Of a stretch of 48,854 nucleotides of DNA, positions 7,074 through 15,481 are shown in pieces (position 1 is the stretch's first letter; every line of letters starts with the position of its first letter). The notes under the pieces are model-generated. The model ran no database searches and was not told the origin of the DNA. It saw only the letters and a list, made by a program, of their open reading frames with translations. Location: positions 1-48,854 of the forward strand of contig JAFGHJ010000022.1 in the NCBI GenBank assembly GCA_016930175.1, in the 5' to 3' direction. The position numbers and the translations under genes were made by a program. Source of the DNA: Caldifarciminota bacterium (lineage in GTDB: Bacteria; Hydrothermota; UBA3072).

Positions 7074-7421
7074 TTATTTGTTTTTTAGGGCTCCGCCGAT
7101 AATCCCGCCTATAAGACCGAGTATTCCGAAATAGAGCGAAGCTATAATAATAGTAGCGCCTGAGGTAGCTCCAACAACTATGCCAAGGACTGCCCCGGGA
7201 GGTCCTCCCAATATTCCACCCCATACACCGCCTATTGCTGTAAAAAGCAAAGTTGCAAGTACTCCTACTATAGTTCCGCTTAAGAATCCGGCTAAAGCTC
7301 CTCTGCCGGGACCTTTTGCTATAATACCAGCAAGGAACCCTGCGAGAATATGCCCTATAACTGGTATGTTACTGAGAACTGACATGGCTATTGCTCCGAC
7401 AAAAACAGCCAGCAAAAACAT
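7074..7421 (-). CDS. Glycine-rich membrane protein, DUF5518-like
   Basis: 115 residues of almost continuous hydrophobic, Gly/Ala-rich sequence with about three or four membrane passes and GXXXG-type packing (GHILAGFLAGIIAKGPGRGA, then GGVWGGILGGPPGAVLGIVV, then GGIIGGALKNK). This composition matches the small DUF5518 membrane family, whose function is unknown. The start at 7421 has a GGGGG ribosome site and a strong promoter at 7445-7472. No enzymatic residues are seen. Confidence 0.65.
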   Translation of the reverse strand: MFLLAVFVGAIAMSVLSNIPVIGHILAGFLAGIIAKGPGRGALAGFLSGTIVGVLATLLFTAIGGVWGGILGGPPGAVLGIVVGATSGATIIIASLYFGILGLIGGIIGGALKNK

Positions 7422-7444
7422 TACAACCCCCTTAGTTTTTTCTT

Positions 7445-7472
7445 ATTTTATTACTTTCTCTTCATCTGTCAA
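7445..7472 (-). promoter_or_regulatory. Promoter of the DUF5518-like gene
   Basis: Perfect TTGACA (7472-7467), 16-nt spacer, TAAAAT (7450-7445); leader about 17 nt with a GGGGG ribosome site. Confidence 0.6.
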
Positions 7473-7504
7473 GTTGAAAATTTCCCCTCCCCTCCAATTT
7501 TATA

Positions 7505-7615
7505 ACACAGAGGACAGAAAAAACTAACACACGAAGAGCAAGAGATTTTTTGTTGTTTAAAATACCAACCCGCAACCCAATTTATTGTCACACAAAGTCA
7601 CAAAGGACACAAAGC
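7505..7615. repeat. Composite intergenic word element, copy 1
   Basis: Order: CACAGAG words, a TTTTTTGTTGTTTAAAAT linker, CAACCCGCAACCCAA, a short AT spacer, then CACAAAG words. The same order is found at 19576-19679 and 33201-33315 and, inverted, at 34931-35014. The copies agree in order and word shape but not letter for letter. The surrounding gene-free stretch 7422-7752 also holds a GTAAGCTGTCGGC-type word run at 7651-7682 and the promoter of the next gene. Confidence 0.7.
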
Positions 7616-7702
7616 CCAACTTCTACATCAAGTTTAATTTTGTTTTTCTGCCGTAAGCTGTCGGCTGTAAGCCGTTAGCTTTGGGCAGCATGCCCGACTT
7701 TC

Positions 7703-7731
7703 TTGACTTTTGGCGTATAATAATTCATATT
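7703..7731 (+). promoter_or_regulatory. Possible promoter of the zinc-ribbon gene
   Basis: TTGACT (7703-7708), 17-nt spacer, CATATT (7726-7731). Weaker than others in the window; the leader would be about 15 nt with a TAAGG at 7739-7743. Confidence 0.35.
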
Positions 7732-7752
7732 ATTTAAGTAAGGTATATTTTT

Positions 7753-7980
7753 ATGCTGACTATTAAATGTGCCGGATGTAAAACGAAGATTTTTAAATAT
7801 GAAAAAATTGGTAAAGGTAAAGTTCTTTACTGTTATAAAGAGAGAATTAAAGAAGATTTTAGTTCTAAAGAAGGTAAAGAATATAAATGCAAAAAGTGCG
7901 GTAGGGTAATTGGTCTGGATGAGGGCGGAAGGATTAAGATGAAACAGAATGCTTTTACTTATTCGGGTTTTAAAATATAG
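7753..7980 (+). CDS. Small zinc-ribbon protein, 75 aa
   Basis: Two CxxC knuckles, CAGC (residues 6-9) and CKKC (about 46-49), frame a basic Lys-rich segment with an extra Cys (LYCYKERI). This is the arrangement of a small single zinc ribbon. The IFKYEKIGKGKVLYC stretch resembles uncharacterised zinc-ribbon proteins found in anaerobes and methanogens. It probably binds nucleic acid or another protein; the function is unknown. Monocistronic and plus strand, converging with the hydrolase gene. Confidence 0.65.
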   Translation: MLTIKCAGCKTKIFKYEKIGKGKVLYCYKERIKEDFSSKEGKEYKCKKCGRVIGLDEGGRIKMKQNAFTYSGFKI

Positions 7981-8000
7981 TTTTTGATTTATTGTATTTT

Positions 8001-8100
8001 TTTGAGGTTTTGAATTTTGAGTGTTGAATTTTGAATTAACTTTGAGATACTAAATCCTTAGTATGTTTTTTAACACACTAACGCTTCTACGCATTTACGC
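8001..8100. repeat. Intergenic word runs between convergent genes
   Basis: First a GAATTTTGAGTGTTGAATT-type run (8001-8046), then a run of CACTAACGCTTCTACGCATT-type words (8066-8100). They fill the gap between the convergent zinc-ribbon and hydrolase genes. No coding potential. Confidence 0.5.
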
Positions 8101-8135
8101 ACTAACTATAATCAAATTCACACACAGAGATACGA

Positions 8136-9557
8136 TTATTTAATAATTAGTAACTTGTAGCTTTTTCCTGAATTGTGAACTTTAACTATGAAAAATCCGG
8201 AAGGAAGTTTGTTTATATCTGCAATGTCTATTCTTGTACCCGTTATAGAAAAAATACTTATTCCCTCTGTGTATACCAATCTTTGAAGGTCCGGGAAAAA
8301 TAAAAGATTTTTTTCGTTTGCAAGTAATTTTTCCAACGGCTGGTGATTCGGGAAGAGATCGCTCCATTTATACCACACAGGGGTAAAATAAGATGCGTTA
8401 TGAAGCGAATCCGCGAAAGAAATTGCAAAGAGTGAATCGTTCGGCAAAAAAAACATCGTATGCAAAGTATTTTCGCACGCCACGGCTTTTATTATATTTC
8501 GTATTCTATTAAAAGTCATATCGGAATAAATTTGCAGCGAATCGAGTACGGTATTATATCGGGAGTCGTATATGGGTTCGTAATTGACTTCTTCATGGTT
8601 TAGAGCTAAAAGGTACCAGGGATAAAGATTTTCATCATTTTCGGGAGTTCTGAAGGTGTCTCCCGATTCGTTTACACACTCTAAAACTGCTGCCGAGATT
8701 GTTGAAGAGTCGATGTATGGTATTACGGTATGTAAGAGCCATGCTCCGGCGTTATTTACTTCGAGGATTTTTTCGTAAGGGTCACGAAAGTTTACTATGT
8801 CGTCTTGGTTATAATCCGAAACTTCGAGAATTTCTCTTAGTACAAACTGAAGAGGCACCATTCTCGGAGCTCTATTTGGCGTGTTTGTGTGATAACCCGC
8901 GTTGATTGCCAGAATGAGCATATCTTCGTTTACTCCTGAAATAGTAGAAATTATTCCCGGAAAACCGAAACCAACCCAGGATTTTCCGCTGTCGGGTTGG
9001 TAAGTCATTATAAGTCCTTGTTCTACTTCACTTATTTGATGTGTCAAGTCAAGATTTCTTCCCAGGATAATCTTTCCTTTTATTAGAGTATCGTTTAAAG
9101 TTGGCTTACCCCAGGCAGACAGAGAACTGCATCCGAAGCTCTCCTGGCCTAAAAAAATATAGTTTATATCGAATGTTGAATTTCCGAGAAGAATGTCCAC
9201 TACATCCATGTCACGATGCAGCTCGTCGATATACAAATCTTCTCCTGCGGCTACTATCCCGTCTAATATTCCTTCGGCTTCCCTTTTATATTTTTGGGGA
9301 ATGGTGAAATAATTCTTATAATTAAGGTGCAAGAATTCATATTCGAAGGAAGGTAAATCAATAATTCGAAAGCAAAATTCGGAAAGGAAATCGACTATTC
9401 TTTTGTTTAATAAATATCCCTGCGCAAATCCCATTTCATAATTGGTTCCCCATACGTTGAGGATTTCCTGGTCTTTATTATATTCTATGGAGCCGTTAAT
9501 TGCGGTGGCTTCTGAGGTTACTATTAGAAAAAAAAAGATTAAAACGAATTTTTTCAT
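8136..9557 (-). CDS. Secreted C45/phospholipase B-like Ntn-type hydrolase with C-terminal sorting domain
   Basis: 473 residues. An N-terminal signal peptide (MKKFVLIFFFLIVTSEATA) precedes a domain with the landmarks of the C45 acyltransferase/phospholipase B-like Ntn hydrolases. These are GTNYEMGFAQGYLL near residue 37, FGCSSLSAWGK with the candidate nucleophile Cys143, then ILGRNLD and the GFPGIISTISGVNEDML block. In this superfamily the Cys becomes N-terminal after self-cleavage; whether that happens here is inferred. The last 45 residues end in KLPSGFFIVKVHNSG..KLLIIK, a type IX-like sorting tail. Likely an amidase or lipase acting outside the cell; substrate unknown. It is the third gene of smc-DUF192-hydrolase. 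Confidence 0.75.
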   Translation of the reverse strand: MKKFVLIFFFLIVTSEATAINGSIEYNKDQEILNVWGTNYEMGFAQGYLLNKRIVDFLSEFCFRIIDLPSFEYEFLHLNYKNYFTIPQKYKREAEGILDGIVAAGEDLYIDELHRDMDVVDILLGNSTFDINYIFLGQESFGCSSLSAWGKPTLNDTLIKGKIILGRNLDLTHQISEVEQGLIMTYQPDSGKSWVGFGFPGIISTISGVNEDMLILAINAGYHTNTPNRAPRMVPLQFVLREILEVSDYNQDDIVNFRDPYEKILEVNNAGAWLLHTVIPYIDSSTISAAVLECVNESGDTFRTPENDENLYPWYLLALNHEEVNYEPIYDSRYNTVLDSLQIYSDMTFNRIRNIIKAVACENTLHTMFFLPNDSLFAISFADSLHNASYFTPVWYKWSDLFPNHQPLEKLLANEKNLLFFPDLQRLVYTEGISIFSITGTRIDIADINKLPSGFFIVKVHNSGKSYKLLIIK

Positions 9558-9579
9558 TCTCGATTTTTAAATAAGAAAA

Positions 9580-10053
9580 TTAATTGCTGATTTGCTCGAG
9601 GTTGACTTCGGTATCGACGTCAACGTTATGTTCTTCGAACCATCCCCCTATCATTTCAAGGGCGTATTTTATGGTTGTCGATTGGGAAGGATAGGTCTTA
9701 AGAGATTCCGGAGGAGTATTGAGAGGTTCTTTTTCCATTGTAATAATTTCTGAGATTGTGCCGTCTGATTCTATGTAAGCGAGGTCTATGTCGAAGTAAC
9801 AGCCTCTCATCCAGAAAACTCTTCTGCTTTCATTCGCAAAAACAAACAGCATCCCGTGGTCAACTGCAAGTGTGTCTCTATAGGACAGTCCGAGTTCCCA
9901 TTCCTGCGGTGCGTCCGCGATTTCTACCAGTACATTTTGGCTCCCCACTTCTATAGTACTGGTATTATCTTCGCTTTCTTCCGGAGTGTTGCACCCTGAA
10001 ATAAATATAAAAAGAATTAATAAACTTATATTCCGAGTGAAAAATCCTTTCAT
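9580..10053 (-). CDS. DUF192 family lipoprotein
   Basis: 157 residues. The N-terminus MKGFFTRNISLLILFIFISG is followed by Cys21, a lipobox (ISGC), then an acidic linker and a DUF192 domain. Family landmarks are ELGLSYRDTLAVDHGMLFVF, FWMRGCYFDIDLAYI and YALEMIGGWFEEH. The function of DUF192 is not established; members are small beta-barrel-like domains, often exported. Lipidation predicts a membrane-anchored periplasmic protein. The start has GGAAGGG upstream and lies 26 nt after the smc stop, so it is cotranscribed with smc. Confidence 0.8.
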   Translation of the reverse strand: MKGFFTRNISLLILFIFISGCNTPEESEDNTSTIEVGSQNVLVEIADAPQEWELGLSYRDTLAVDHGMLFVFANESRRVFWMRGCYFDIDLAYIESDGTISEIITMEKEPLNTPPESLKTYPSQSTTIKYALEMIGGWFEEHNVDVDTEVNLEQISN

Positions 10054-10079
10054 GGATACCCTTCCTTTTGGGAATAAGA

Positions 10080-13000
10080 TTAAATTTTATTAACGTCTAT
10101 CGATAAAGCTGTCGAGACGCCGTTTTCTTCCATCGTTATCCCGTAGATAAAGTCTGAATGCTCCATAGTTGCTCTGTTGTGTGTGACTATTAGTATCTGA
10201 GAACTTTCAGAAAATTCGCGCAGGATATCGTTAAATCTTTCTATATTGTTTTCATCGAGTGGAGCGTCGATTTCATCCATAATGTAAATAGGAGACTGTC
10301 TTTTCCGCATTATCGCGAGAAGAAGAGCAATAGCGGCAAGAGTTTTTTCTCCTGTGGAAAATAATTCCATGCTTTTGAGCCTTTTTCCTTTTGGTCTGAC
10401 AAGGATTTCTATGTCGGATTCGAGAATATTTGTACTGGGTAATCTTATATCGGCAGCTCCTCCGGGTGAGAGTTTAGTATAAATAGATTTAAAATCTTCT
10501 TTTATACTTAGAATTGTTTCCGTAAATTCTCTCGTCGCTTTTGTGTCGATTTCTTCTATGGTTTCTTCTATGTCTTTCTTTGATGAAACTAAATCAGAAC
10601 GTTCCGCTTCGATTTTATCCAATTCCGCCTGTTTTTCTTCGTATTGGCTTAATGCGAGCGGGTTTATAGGATATAGACCTTCTATCCTTCTTTTTAATTT
10701 TTCTATATCCTCGTGTGCGTTTTCTGCTATTTCTACTTCTTCTCCGTTTATTTCTGCTCCGAATTCTCTGAAAATTTCGCTTTGGATACTCTCTTTCTTG
10801 TATTTCTCTCCGGCGGCGCTCATCTTCAAATCGGATATTTCCTTTTCCAGTTTGTCTTTTTGTTCGTGAATAGATGCGGATTTCGATTTTTTCTCATCGA
10901 TTGTTTCTTCATATTTTTTTATTTTTTCGTTTAAAGATAAATTCTTTTTCTTTAGTTCTTCGAGTTTTTCCGTTTCTTTTTTGATTACATTATCTAATTC
11001 CTTAATTTCTTTTTCAAGGATGGCTTTTCTCTCTATTAATCTCAGAGCCTCTTTAAGTCTACCTATCTCTTCTCTTGTTTCACTTTCCCTGTCGGTTATT
11101 TTTTCTTTCTTTTTTTCTATTTTTGCGAGTTCTTTTTCCGCTTCTTCTTTTTTGTTTTTTATTTCCGACTGCTTTTGGTAATCTGAAGAAAGACTCTTCT
11201 TTACGTTTTCTTTTTCTTTGTCCTCTTCCTCCATGATTTTCTTTATTTCGCGTATTTCTTTTTTTGCTTCATTTATATTATTTTCTATAGATTCGATTTT
11301 CAGTTCTACGCGGCTGACCTCGAATTCGGATTTTGCTTTTTCTGCTGTTATAGTTTCTCTTTCATTGTTTTCTTTCTTCATTTCGTTTTCGAGTTTCGTG
11401 AGAGCATTTATAATCTCATTCCGCTTTTCTTCGAGTTTCTTAATCTGTTTTCCGTATTCATTTTCTTTCAAGGTGAGCTCTTTTTCTTTTGCTCTTCTTA
11501 TCAGAATTCCCTCTTTATTCTTGGAGAGTAGAATGAAATTACCGATTAATATATCTCCGTTTTTAGTTACCCAGAATCCGCCTTTTTCCTTTGCCTTATT
11601 TAGTGCATCTTCTAAGGTTTCGGCAAAGTTATATTTGGAAAGTTCTTTTTTTAGAAGGTGGGCAAATTTTCCCGATACTACACCTGCGAGACCGCTATCT
11701 TTACTTGTTTCTTCTTTGTCTTTTATCGCGAATATTCCGCCTTTTAATGATTCTTTTTTAATAAAATCGAGTACATCTTTGATTTCGCCTGCTTCTAAAA
11801 CCACGCTTTTTACTCTTTCTCCGAATATAGCTTCTATCGCGGCTTCGTAACCTTTTTTGACTTCTAAGTTGTCCGAAAGCGAAGGTAGACCGAATCTGGC
11901 GTTGATTTTCTTCATCTCTTTCGATATTTCGATATCTCTATTTTTGTAAAACTCTATTTCTTTCTTTGTTTTTTCGTTTTCGGATGTTAATGTGGTTAGT
12001 TTTCGGAGAACGGCAGATTTCTCCTCTTCGTAATTTTCTATGGATTTATTAAGGTCGTTTATTTTTTTTGTATTTTCTTTTAATTTTTTCTCTATTTCTT
12101 TTGTTGTTGAATTCAAATCCTTTATTTTCGATTTTTCTTTCTCGATTTCCTTTTTATATTCTTCCTCTGCTTCCGAAAGTGAAGTAAGGCGCAGGCACTG
12201 TTCTTCTTTTTTTACGGTTAAAGCAAGCTCTTTTTCTTTTAGTGATTCAATTTCGGATGTAATTTCGGAATATTCCGTTTGGATTTTTCCTATTTTTTCT
12301 TTAGCGGTTACTATTCCCGAGTTAAGATTTTCTTCGGTTTTTTCGATATTGTCCATTTCTTTCTGCAGGTCGTCTATAATGGCAGAAAGGTTTTTCGGCA
12401 GATCTTTTGTGAAGTTATCTATATGTTTCAGTTCGCCGGTATTTCCCGCCTTTTTTTCTCTTAAAGACGATGCGTATTCCTGTATTTCCTGTATTTCGCT
12501 TCCTCTTTGCAGGTATTCTTCTCTTTTCTCTCTTAGCTCATCTTCGCCTATTTTTATCTCACTTTCCCATTTGCTGATCATACTTTGAGTCCCATCTATT
12601 TTCTTGTTAAGTTCGTCTATTTCGTTTTCTCTTTCTTTTAATGTACTTTCGATTTCAAATAATCGTTGTTTAGCTACTAAAATTGATTTTTCCTTTAATT
12701 CTTCTTTGAATTTATGGTATCTTTTAGCTCTATTTGCTTCGTTTTTAAGAGAACGGGCGTTGCTCCTCTTTTCGTTTAGTAAAATTTCTATCTTTTCGAG
12801 GGAATTTGAGACGGAGCCAAGTTTATTTTGCGCTTCTTTTCTGTCGCCTCTGTATCTTTTTATACCTGATATGGATTCGAAAATTTCCCGTCTGAGTTCC
12901 GAATCGGATATGAGAAAATCTTCAACCAGACCCTGGTTTAAGATGGCCGATTTCAAGCCGGTATTCGCGAACAAATCCTGAATGTCGCGGAGACGGCAGG

Positions 13001-13349
13001 GGGTATCGTTGATAAGGAATTCTCCTTCTCCCGAGCGGAAAAATCTTCTTTTTATTTCTACTTCATCGAAGTCCGTTGGTATACCGCCGTTATTTTCAAA
13101 GGTTAAGACAACTTCTGCCATTCCTACGGGAGGGCGTGTTTCCGTACCTGTAAATATAAGGTCTTCCATCCCTTCCGCCCGGAGGGTTTTTGCGCTCATC
13201 TCTCCGAGGGTCCATTTTATAGCGTCTATTATATTGCTCTTGCCGCAGCCGTTGGGTCCGACAAACGCAGTAATGCCTTCTTTTAAATTAAATAAGGTTT
13301 TTTTTGGGAAGGATTTGAATCCCGATAATCTAATTTCCTTTAAGCGCAT
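10080..13349 (-). CDS. smc: Chromosome segregation protein SMC
   Basis: 1089 residues, somewhat shorter than the usual 1150-1200. Walker A GPNGCGKSNIIDAI lies at 31-44. Two long coiled-coil arms flank a hinge near 485-620 (KKGYEAAIEAIFGERVKSVV). The C-terminal head has the signature region FSTGEKTLAAIALLLAI near 996 and Walker B IYIMDEIDAPLDENN near 1021. The ABC signature reads FSTGE rather than LSGGE; the Ser and the final Gly-Glu are kept. SMC dimers with ScpA/B organise and segregate chromosomes; scpAB are not in this window. The ATG at 13349 is three nt from the predicted transcription start of a TTGACT-16-TAAATT promoter and has no Shine-Dalgarno. Confidence 0.96.
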   Translation of the reverse strand: MRLKEIRLSGFKSFPKKTLFNLKEGITAFVGPNGCGKSNIIDAIKWTLGEMSAKTLRAEGMEDLIFTGTETRPPVGMAEVVLTFENNGGIPTDFDEVEIKRRFFRSGEGEFLINDTPCRLRDIQDLFANTGLKSAILNQGLVEDFLISDSELRREIFESISGIKRYRGDRKEAQNKLGSVSNSLEKIEILLNEKRSNARSLKNEANRAKRYHKFKEELKEKSILVAKQRLFEIESTLKERENEIDELNKKIDGTQSMISKWESEIKIGEDELREKREEYLQRGSEIQEIQEYASSLREKKAGNTGELKHIDNFTKDLPKNLSAIIDDLQKEMDNIEKTEENLNSGIVTAKEKIGKIQTEYSEITSEIESLKEKELALTVKKEEQCLRLTSLSEAEEEYKKEIEKEKSKIKDLNSTTKEIEKKLKENTKKINDLNKSIENYEEEKSAVLRKLTTLTSENEKTKKEIEFYKNRDIEISKEMKKINARFGLPSLSDNLEVKKGYEAAIEAIFGERVKSVVLEAGEIKDVLDFIKKESLKGGIFAIKDKEETSKDSGLAGVVSGKFAHLLKKELSKYNFAETLEDALNKAKEKGGFWVTKNGDILIGNFILLSKNKEGILIRRAKEKELTLKENEYGKQIKKLEEKRNEIINALTKLENEMKKENNERETITAEKAKSEFEVSRVELKIESIENNINEAKKEIREIKKIMEEEDKEKENVKKSLSSDYQKQSEIKNKKEEAEKELAKIEKKKEKITDRESETREEIGRLKEALRLIERKAILEKEIKELDNVIKKETEKLEELKKKNLSLNEKIKKYEETIDEKKSKSASIHEQKDKLEKEISDLKMSAAGEKYKKESIQSEIFREFGAEINGEEVEIAENAHEDIEKLKRRIEGLYPINPLALSQYEEKQAELDKIEAERSDLVSSKKDIEETIEEIDTKATREFTETILSIKEDFKSIYTKLSPGGAADIRLPSTNILESDIEILVRPKGKRLKSMELFSTGEKTLAAIALLLAIMRKRQSPIYIMDEIDAPLDENNIERFNDILREFSESSQILIVTHNRATMEHSDFIYGITMEENGVSTALSIDVNKI

Positions 13350-13358
13350 ATCGGTTTT

Positions 13359-13386
13359 AATTTATAAAAATGAGTAAATTAGTCAA
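13359..13386 (-). promoter_or_regulatory. Promoter of smc (near-leaderless)
   Basis: TTGACT (13386-13381), 16-nt spacer, TAAATT (13364-13359). Predicted +1 is 13352, three nt before the ATG. Confidence 0.5.
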
Positions 13387-13420
13387 GAGACTAAACTCCA
13401 CTCTTCCCCAAAAAATAATT

Positions 13421-13740
13421 TAGCCACGGAGACACAGAGAACACAGAGCCCCACACATCCCATTTTATTTTTTTTGAATCTCAACCCCGCTCTGCTTAAA
13501 ATAAAAACATTCGTGCAATTCGTGTGATTTGTTGTTTCTGTTTTTGGGAGGGTATGGGGTTTTTAATAATAAATACTAATTTTGTTGTTTTTCTCTGTGT
13601 TCTCTGTGGTCGAACTAAGCTATTTGCCTTTCGCTTTTAGCTGTTGGCTTAAAAAACAAAAAATAAACTTTGCGTTCTTTGCGTCTCTGCGGTGATATTA
13701 ATCTTGTGTTAATCTGTGAAATCTGTGGTTATTTTAGGGG
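13421..13740. repeat. Intergenic word repeats between smc and thi4
   Basis: The 490-nt gap 13350-13840 has no gene. A CACAGAG-word arm (13421-13448) is the inverted complement of a CTCTGTG-word arm (13593-13617). Next come a TAGCTGTTGGCTTAAA run (13625-13655), CTTTGCGTTCTTTGCGTCTC words (13668-13695) and AATCTGTGAAATCTGTGG words (13705-13729). The thi4 promoter follows. No riboswitch-like conserved core was seen. Confidence 0.65.
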
Positions 13741-13756
13741 TTGTAGGGTTATTATC

Positions 13757-13784
13757 TTGACAAATCCTTTTATTGTTTTAATAT
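13757..13784 (+). promoter_or_regulatory. Promoter of thi4
   Basis: Perfect TTGACA (13757-13762), 16-nt spacer, TAATAT (13779-13784). Leader about 50 nt with GGGAGG before ATG 13841. The leader is too short for a complete TPP riboswitch. Confidence 0.6.
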
Positions 13785-13840
13785 CAATTGATTAAATATT
13801 TGGTGAGTATATTCTTAAGTTTCAAATCAAGGGAGGATAA

Positions 13841-14632
13841 ATGAAGCTTGACGATATAGAAATATCGAGGGCGATTATTGAAAATTTCTATAAGAAATTA
13901 ATCGATTCGCTGGAGCTGGATGTGGCGCTTGTGGGTGCGGGTCCTTCTAATCTTATAACCGGAGTACTTCTGGGTGAGAAAAAAATTAAAACGGCTGTTT
14001 TTGAATCCAAACTCGCTCCCGGCGGTGGTGTCTGGGGCGGAGGAATGATGTTTAACGAAGTGGTTGTGCAGGATGCGGCTCTGCATCTTTTCGATAAAGT
14101 TGGTGTTGGGTATGAGAAAAAGAAAAAAGGATATTATACTGCTGATAGCGTTGAATTAGCTTCGACTTTAATTTCAAAATGTGTTAAATCTGGTGTAAAA
14201 ATCTTTAACCTTATCAAAGTCGTGGATGTTATGTTCAGGGAAGAGAACGGAGAAAAAAGAGTTAACGGACTTGTACTGCAGTGGTCTCCGATTGAGAGCA
14301 TAGGTTTACACGTTGACCCTTTGACTGTTAGAGCCAGGTTTATTGTTGATGGAACCGGACATCCCGCGGAAGTTTGTTCCGTTCTTTCCCGAAAGATGGG
14401 TGTAAAGCTCGATAGTAGAACTGGTGGAGTTATCGGTGAAATGTCTATGTGGGCTGATAGGGGAGAAGAATTGACAGTCGAGAATGCTTCGGAGGTTTTT
14501 CCCGGTCTATTTGTAACAGGTATGGCTGGAAATGCCGTTAAAGGGACTCCACGCATGGGTCCCATCTTTGGAGGGATGCTTCTTTCAGGAGAAAAGATAG
14601 CAAAGATTATTTCGCAGAAATTGGGAAAGTGA
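13841..14632 (+). CDS. thi4: Thi4-type thiazole synthase (His-type, sulfide-dependent class)
   Basis: 263 residues. Thi4 makes the thiazole phosphate moiety of thiamine from NAD and glycine. The FAD/NAD-binding Rossmann motif VGAGPSNLITG (31-41), a second nucleotide-contact region (FESKLAPGGGVWGGGMM) and the C-terminal GNAVKGTPRMGPIFGGM block are all present. In yeast-type Thi4 the sulfur donor is a Cys in the segment before MDP; here that segment reads GLHVDP with His157. This is the archaeal/anaerobe type thought to use free sulfide catalytically. Start chosen by GGGAGG six nt upstream. It is followed 178 nt downstream by thiE, making a thiamine pair. Confidence 0.92.
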   Translation: MKLDDIEISRAIIENFYKKLIDSLELDVALVGAGPSNLITGVLLGEKKIKTAVFESKLAPGGGVWGGGMMFNEVVVQDAALHLFDKVGVGYEKKKKGYYTADSVELASTLISKCVKSGVKIFNLIKVVDVMFREENGEKRVNGLVLQWSPIESIGLHVDPLTVRARFIVDGTGHPAEVCSVLSRKMGVKLDSRTGGVIGEMSMWADRGEELTVENASEVFPGLFVTGMAGNAVKGTPRMGPIFGGMLLSGEKIAKIISQKLGK

Positions 14633-14694
14633 TACAAAGAATTAAGAAGCTAGAAGTTAGAATTCAGAATTCCACCACCGCACCCAATAACTGG

Positions 14695-14780
14695 ACGCAG
14701 ATGAGCGCAGATTTGAAAGGATTTTTTATTTGTTTTTTTTCTTTTGACTCATGACTCAAGACTCGTGACCCATGACTAAA
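14695..14780. repeat. Word runs between thi4 and thiE
   Basis: GACGCAGATGAGCGCAGATT (14695-14714) is followed by a run of GACTCATGACTCAAGACTC-type words (14745-14780). The CGCAGAT words recur at 33368-33393 and, inverted, at 34932-34955. The GACTCAT run is the only one of its kind in the window. Confidence 0.55.
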
Positions 14781-14810
14781 TTATTCATACAAAGTAAAAA
14801 AAATTAATTG

Positions 14811-15422
14811 ATGGTACCAAATAGAATAATTTTTCCTTTCGGCGCTTACGTTATAACAAGCAACGATCATATCAGAATAGCCCGTGAAGCATGTCGCGGA
14901 GGTGCTCGGGTTATTCAATATAGAGACAAAAATTCCTCGAAACAAGAAATGTTGAAGATTGCCGATCGTATACGAAAAATCACAAAGGAATATAATTCTT
15001 TGTTTATAGTTAATGATTTTATAGATATCGCGCATAAGTCGGGTGCGGATGGAGTTCATCTCGGACAGGATGACGTTCCGATTTTAAGCGCAAGAGAGAC
15101 AACTCCCGATGATTTTATTATAGGTTTTTCTACCCATTCATTAGAACAGGCCCTGACGGCAGAAAAAGAAGGAGCCGATTATATTGGAATCGGGCCTGTT
15201 TTTGGCACTCCAACGAAGGAAAAATATAACCCCATTGGTCTTTCGATTGTCGAGGAAGTTATTCGAAGTGTGAAAATTCCAGTCGTGGCTATTGGTGGTC
15301 TGGATCTTGATAATATAGCTGAATTAGTGAAAATTGGCGTTCAGAATGTCGCGATGGTCAGGGCATTTCAGGAAAAAACCCTCGAAAAAGTAAAAAAAAC
15401 AAATTTTTTGCTAAAAGTATAG
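14811..15422 (+). CDS. thiE: Thiamine-phosphate synthase
   Basis: 203 residues, a TIM-barrel enzyme joining the pyrimidine pyrophosphate and thiazole phosphate to give thiamine phosphate. Landmarks: VIQYRDKNSSKQEM (pyrophosphate-site QxRxK), LFIVNDFIDIAHKSGADGVH and LGQDD (Mg-binding Asp), IGIGPVFGTPTK, and IPVVAIGGLDLDNI. I use the ATG at 14811; a TTG one codon earlier is also possible. There is no Shine-Dalgarno, so it may be near-leaderless or depend on read-through from thi4. Together with Thi4 and ThiL elsewhere in the window it gives the later thiamine steps. Confidence 0.93.
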   Translation: MVPNRIIFPFGAYVITSNDHIRIAREACRGGARVIQYRDKNSSKQEMLKIADRIRKITKEYNSLFIVNDFIDIAHKSGADGVHLGQDDVPILSARETTPDDFIIGFSTHSLEQALTAEKEGADYIGIGPVFGTPTKEKYNPIGLSIVEEVIRSVKIPVVAIGGLDLDNIAELVKIGVQNVAMVRAFQEKTLEKVKKTNFLLKV

Positions 15423-15431
15423 GAAAAAACC

Positions 15432-15459
15432 TTGACATTAAGGGAATACGATATAGATT
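15432..15459 (+). promoter_or_regulatory. Promoter of the porGDAB operon
   Basis: Perfect TTGACA (15432-15437), 16-nt spacer, TAGATT (15454-15459). Predicted +1 near 15466, then GGGAG and ATG at 15482. Confidence 0.55.
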
Positions 15460-15481
15460 TTACTAAAAAGGGAGTTAAATA

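Noticed and set aside
12040-12588. Long plus-strand frames opposite smc
   Set aside because: Ser/Phe-rich shadows of the Lys/Glu-rich coiled coil; no ribosome sites or family features.
13785-13840. Possible TPP riboswitch in front of thi4
   Set aside because: The predicted leader is only about 50 nt and lacks the CTGAGA and ACCTGA core boxes.
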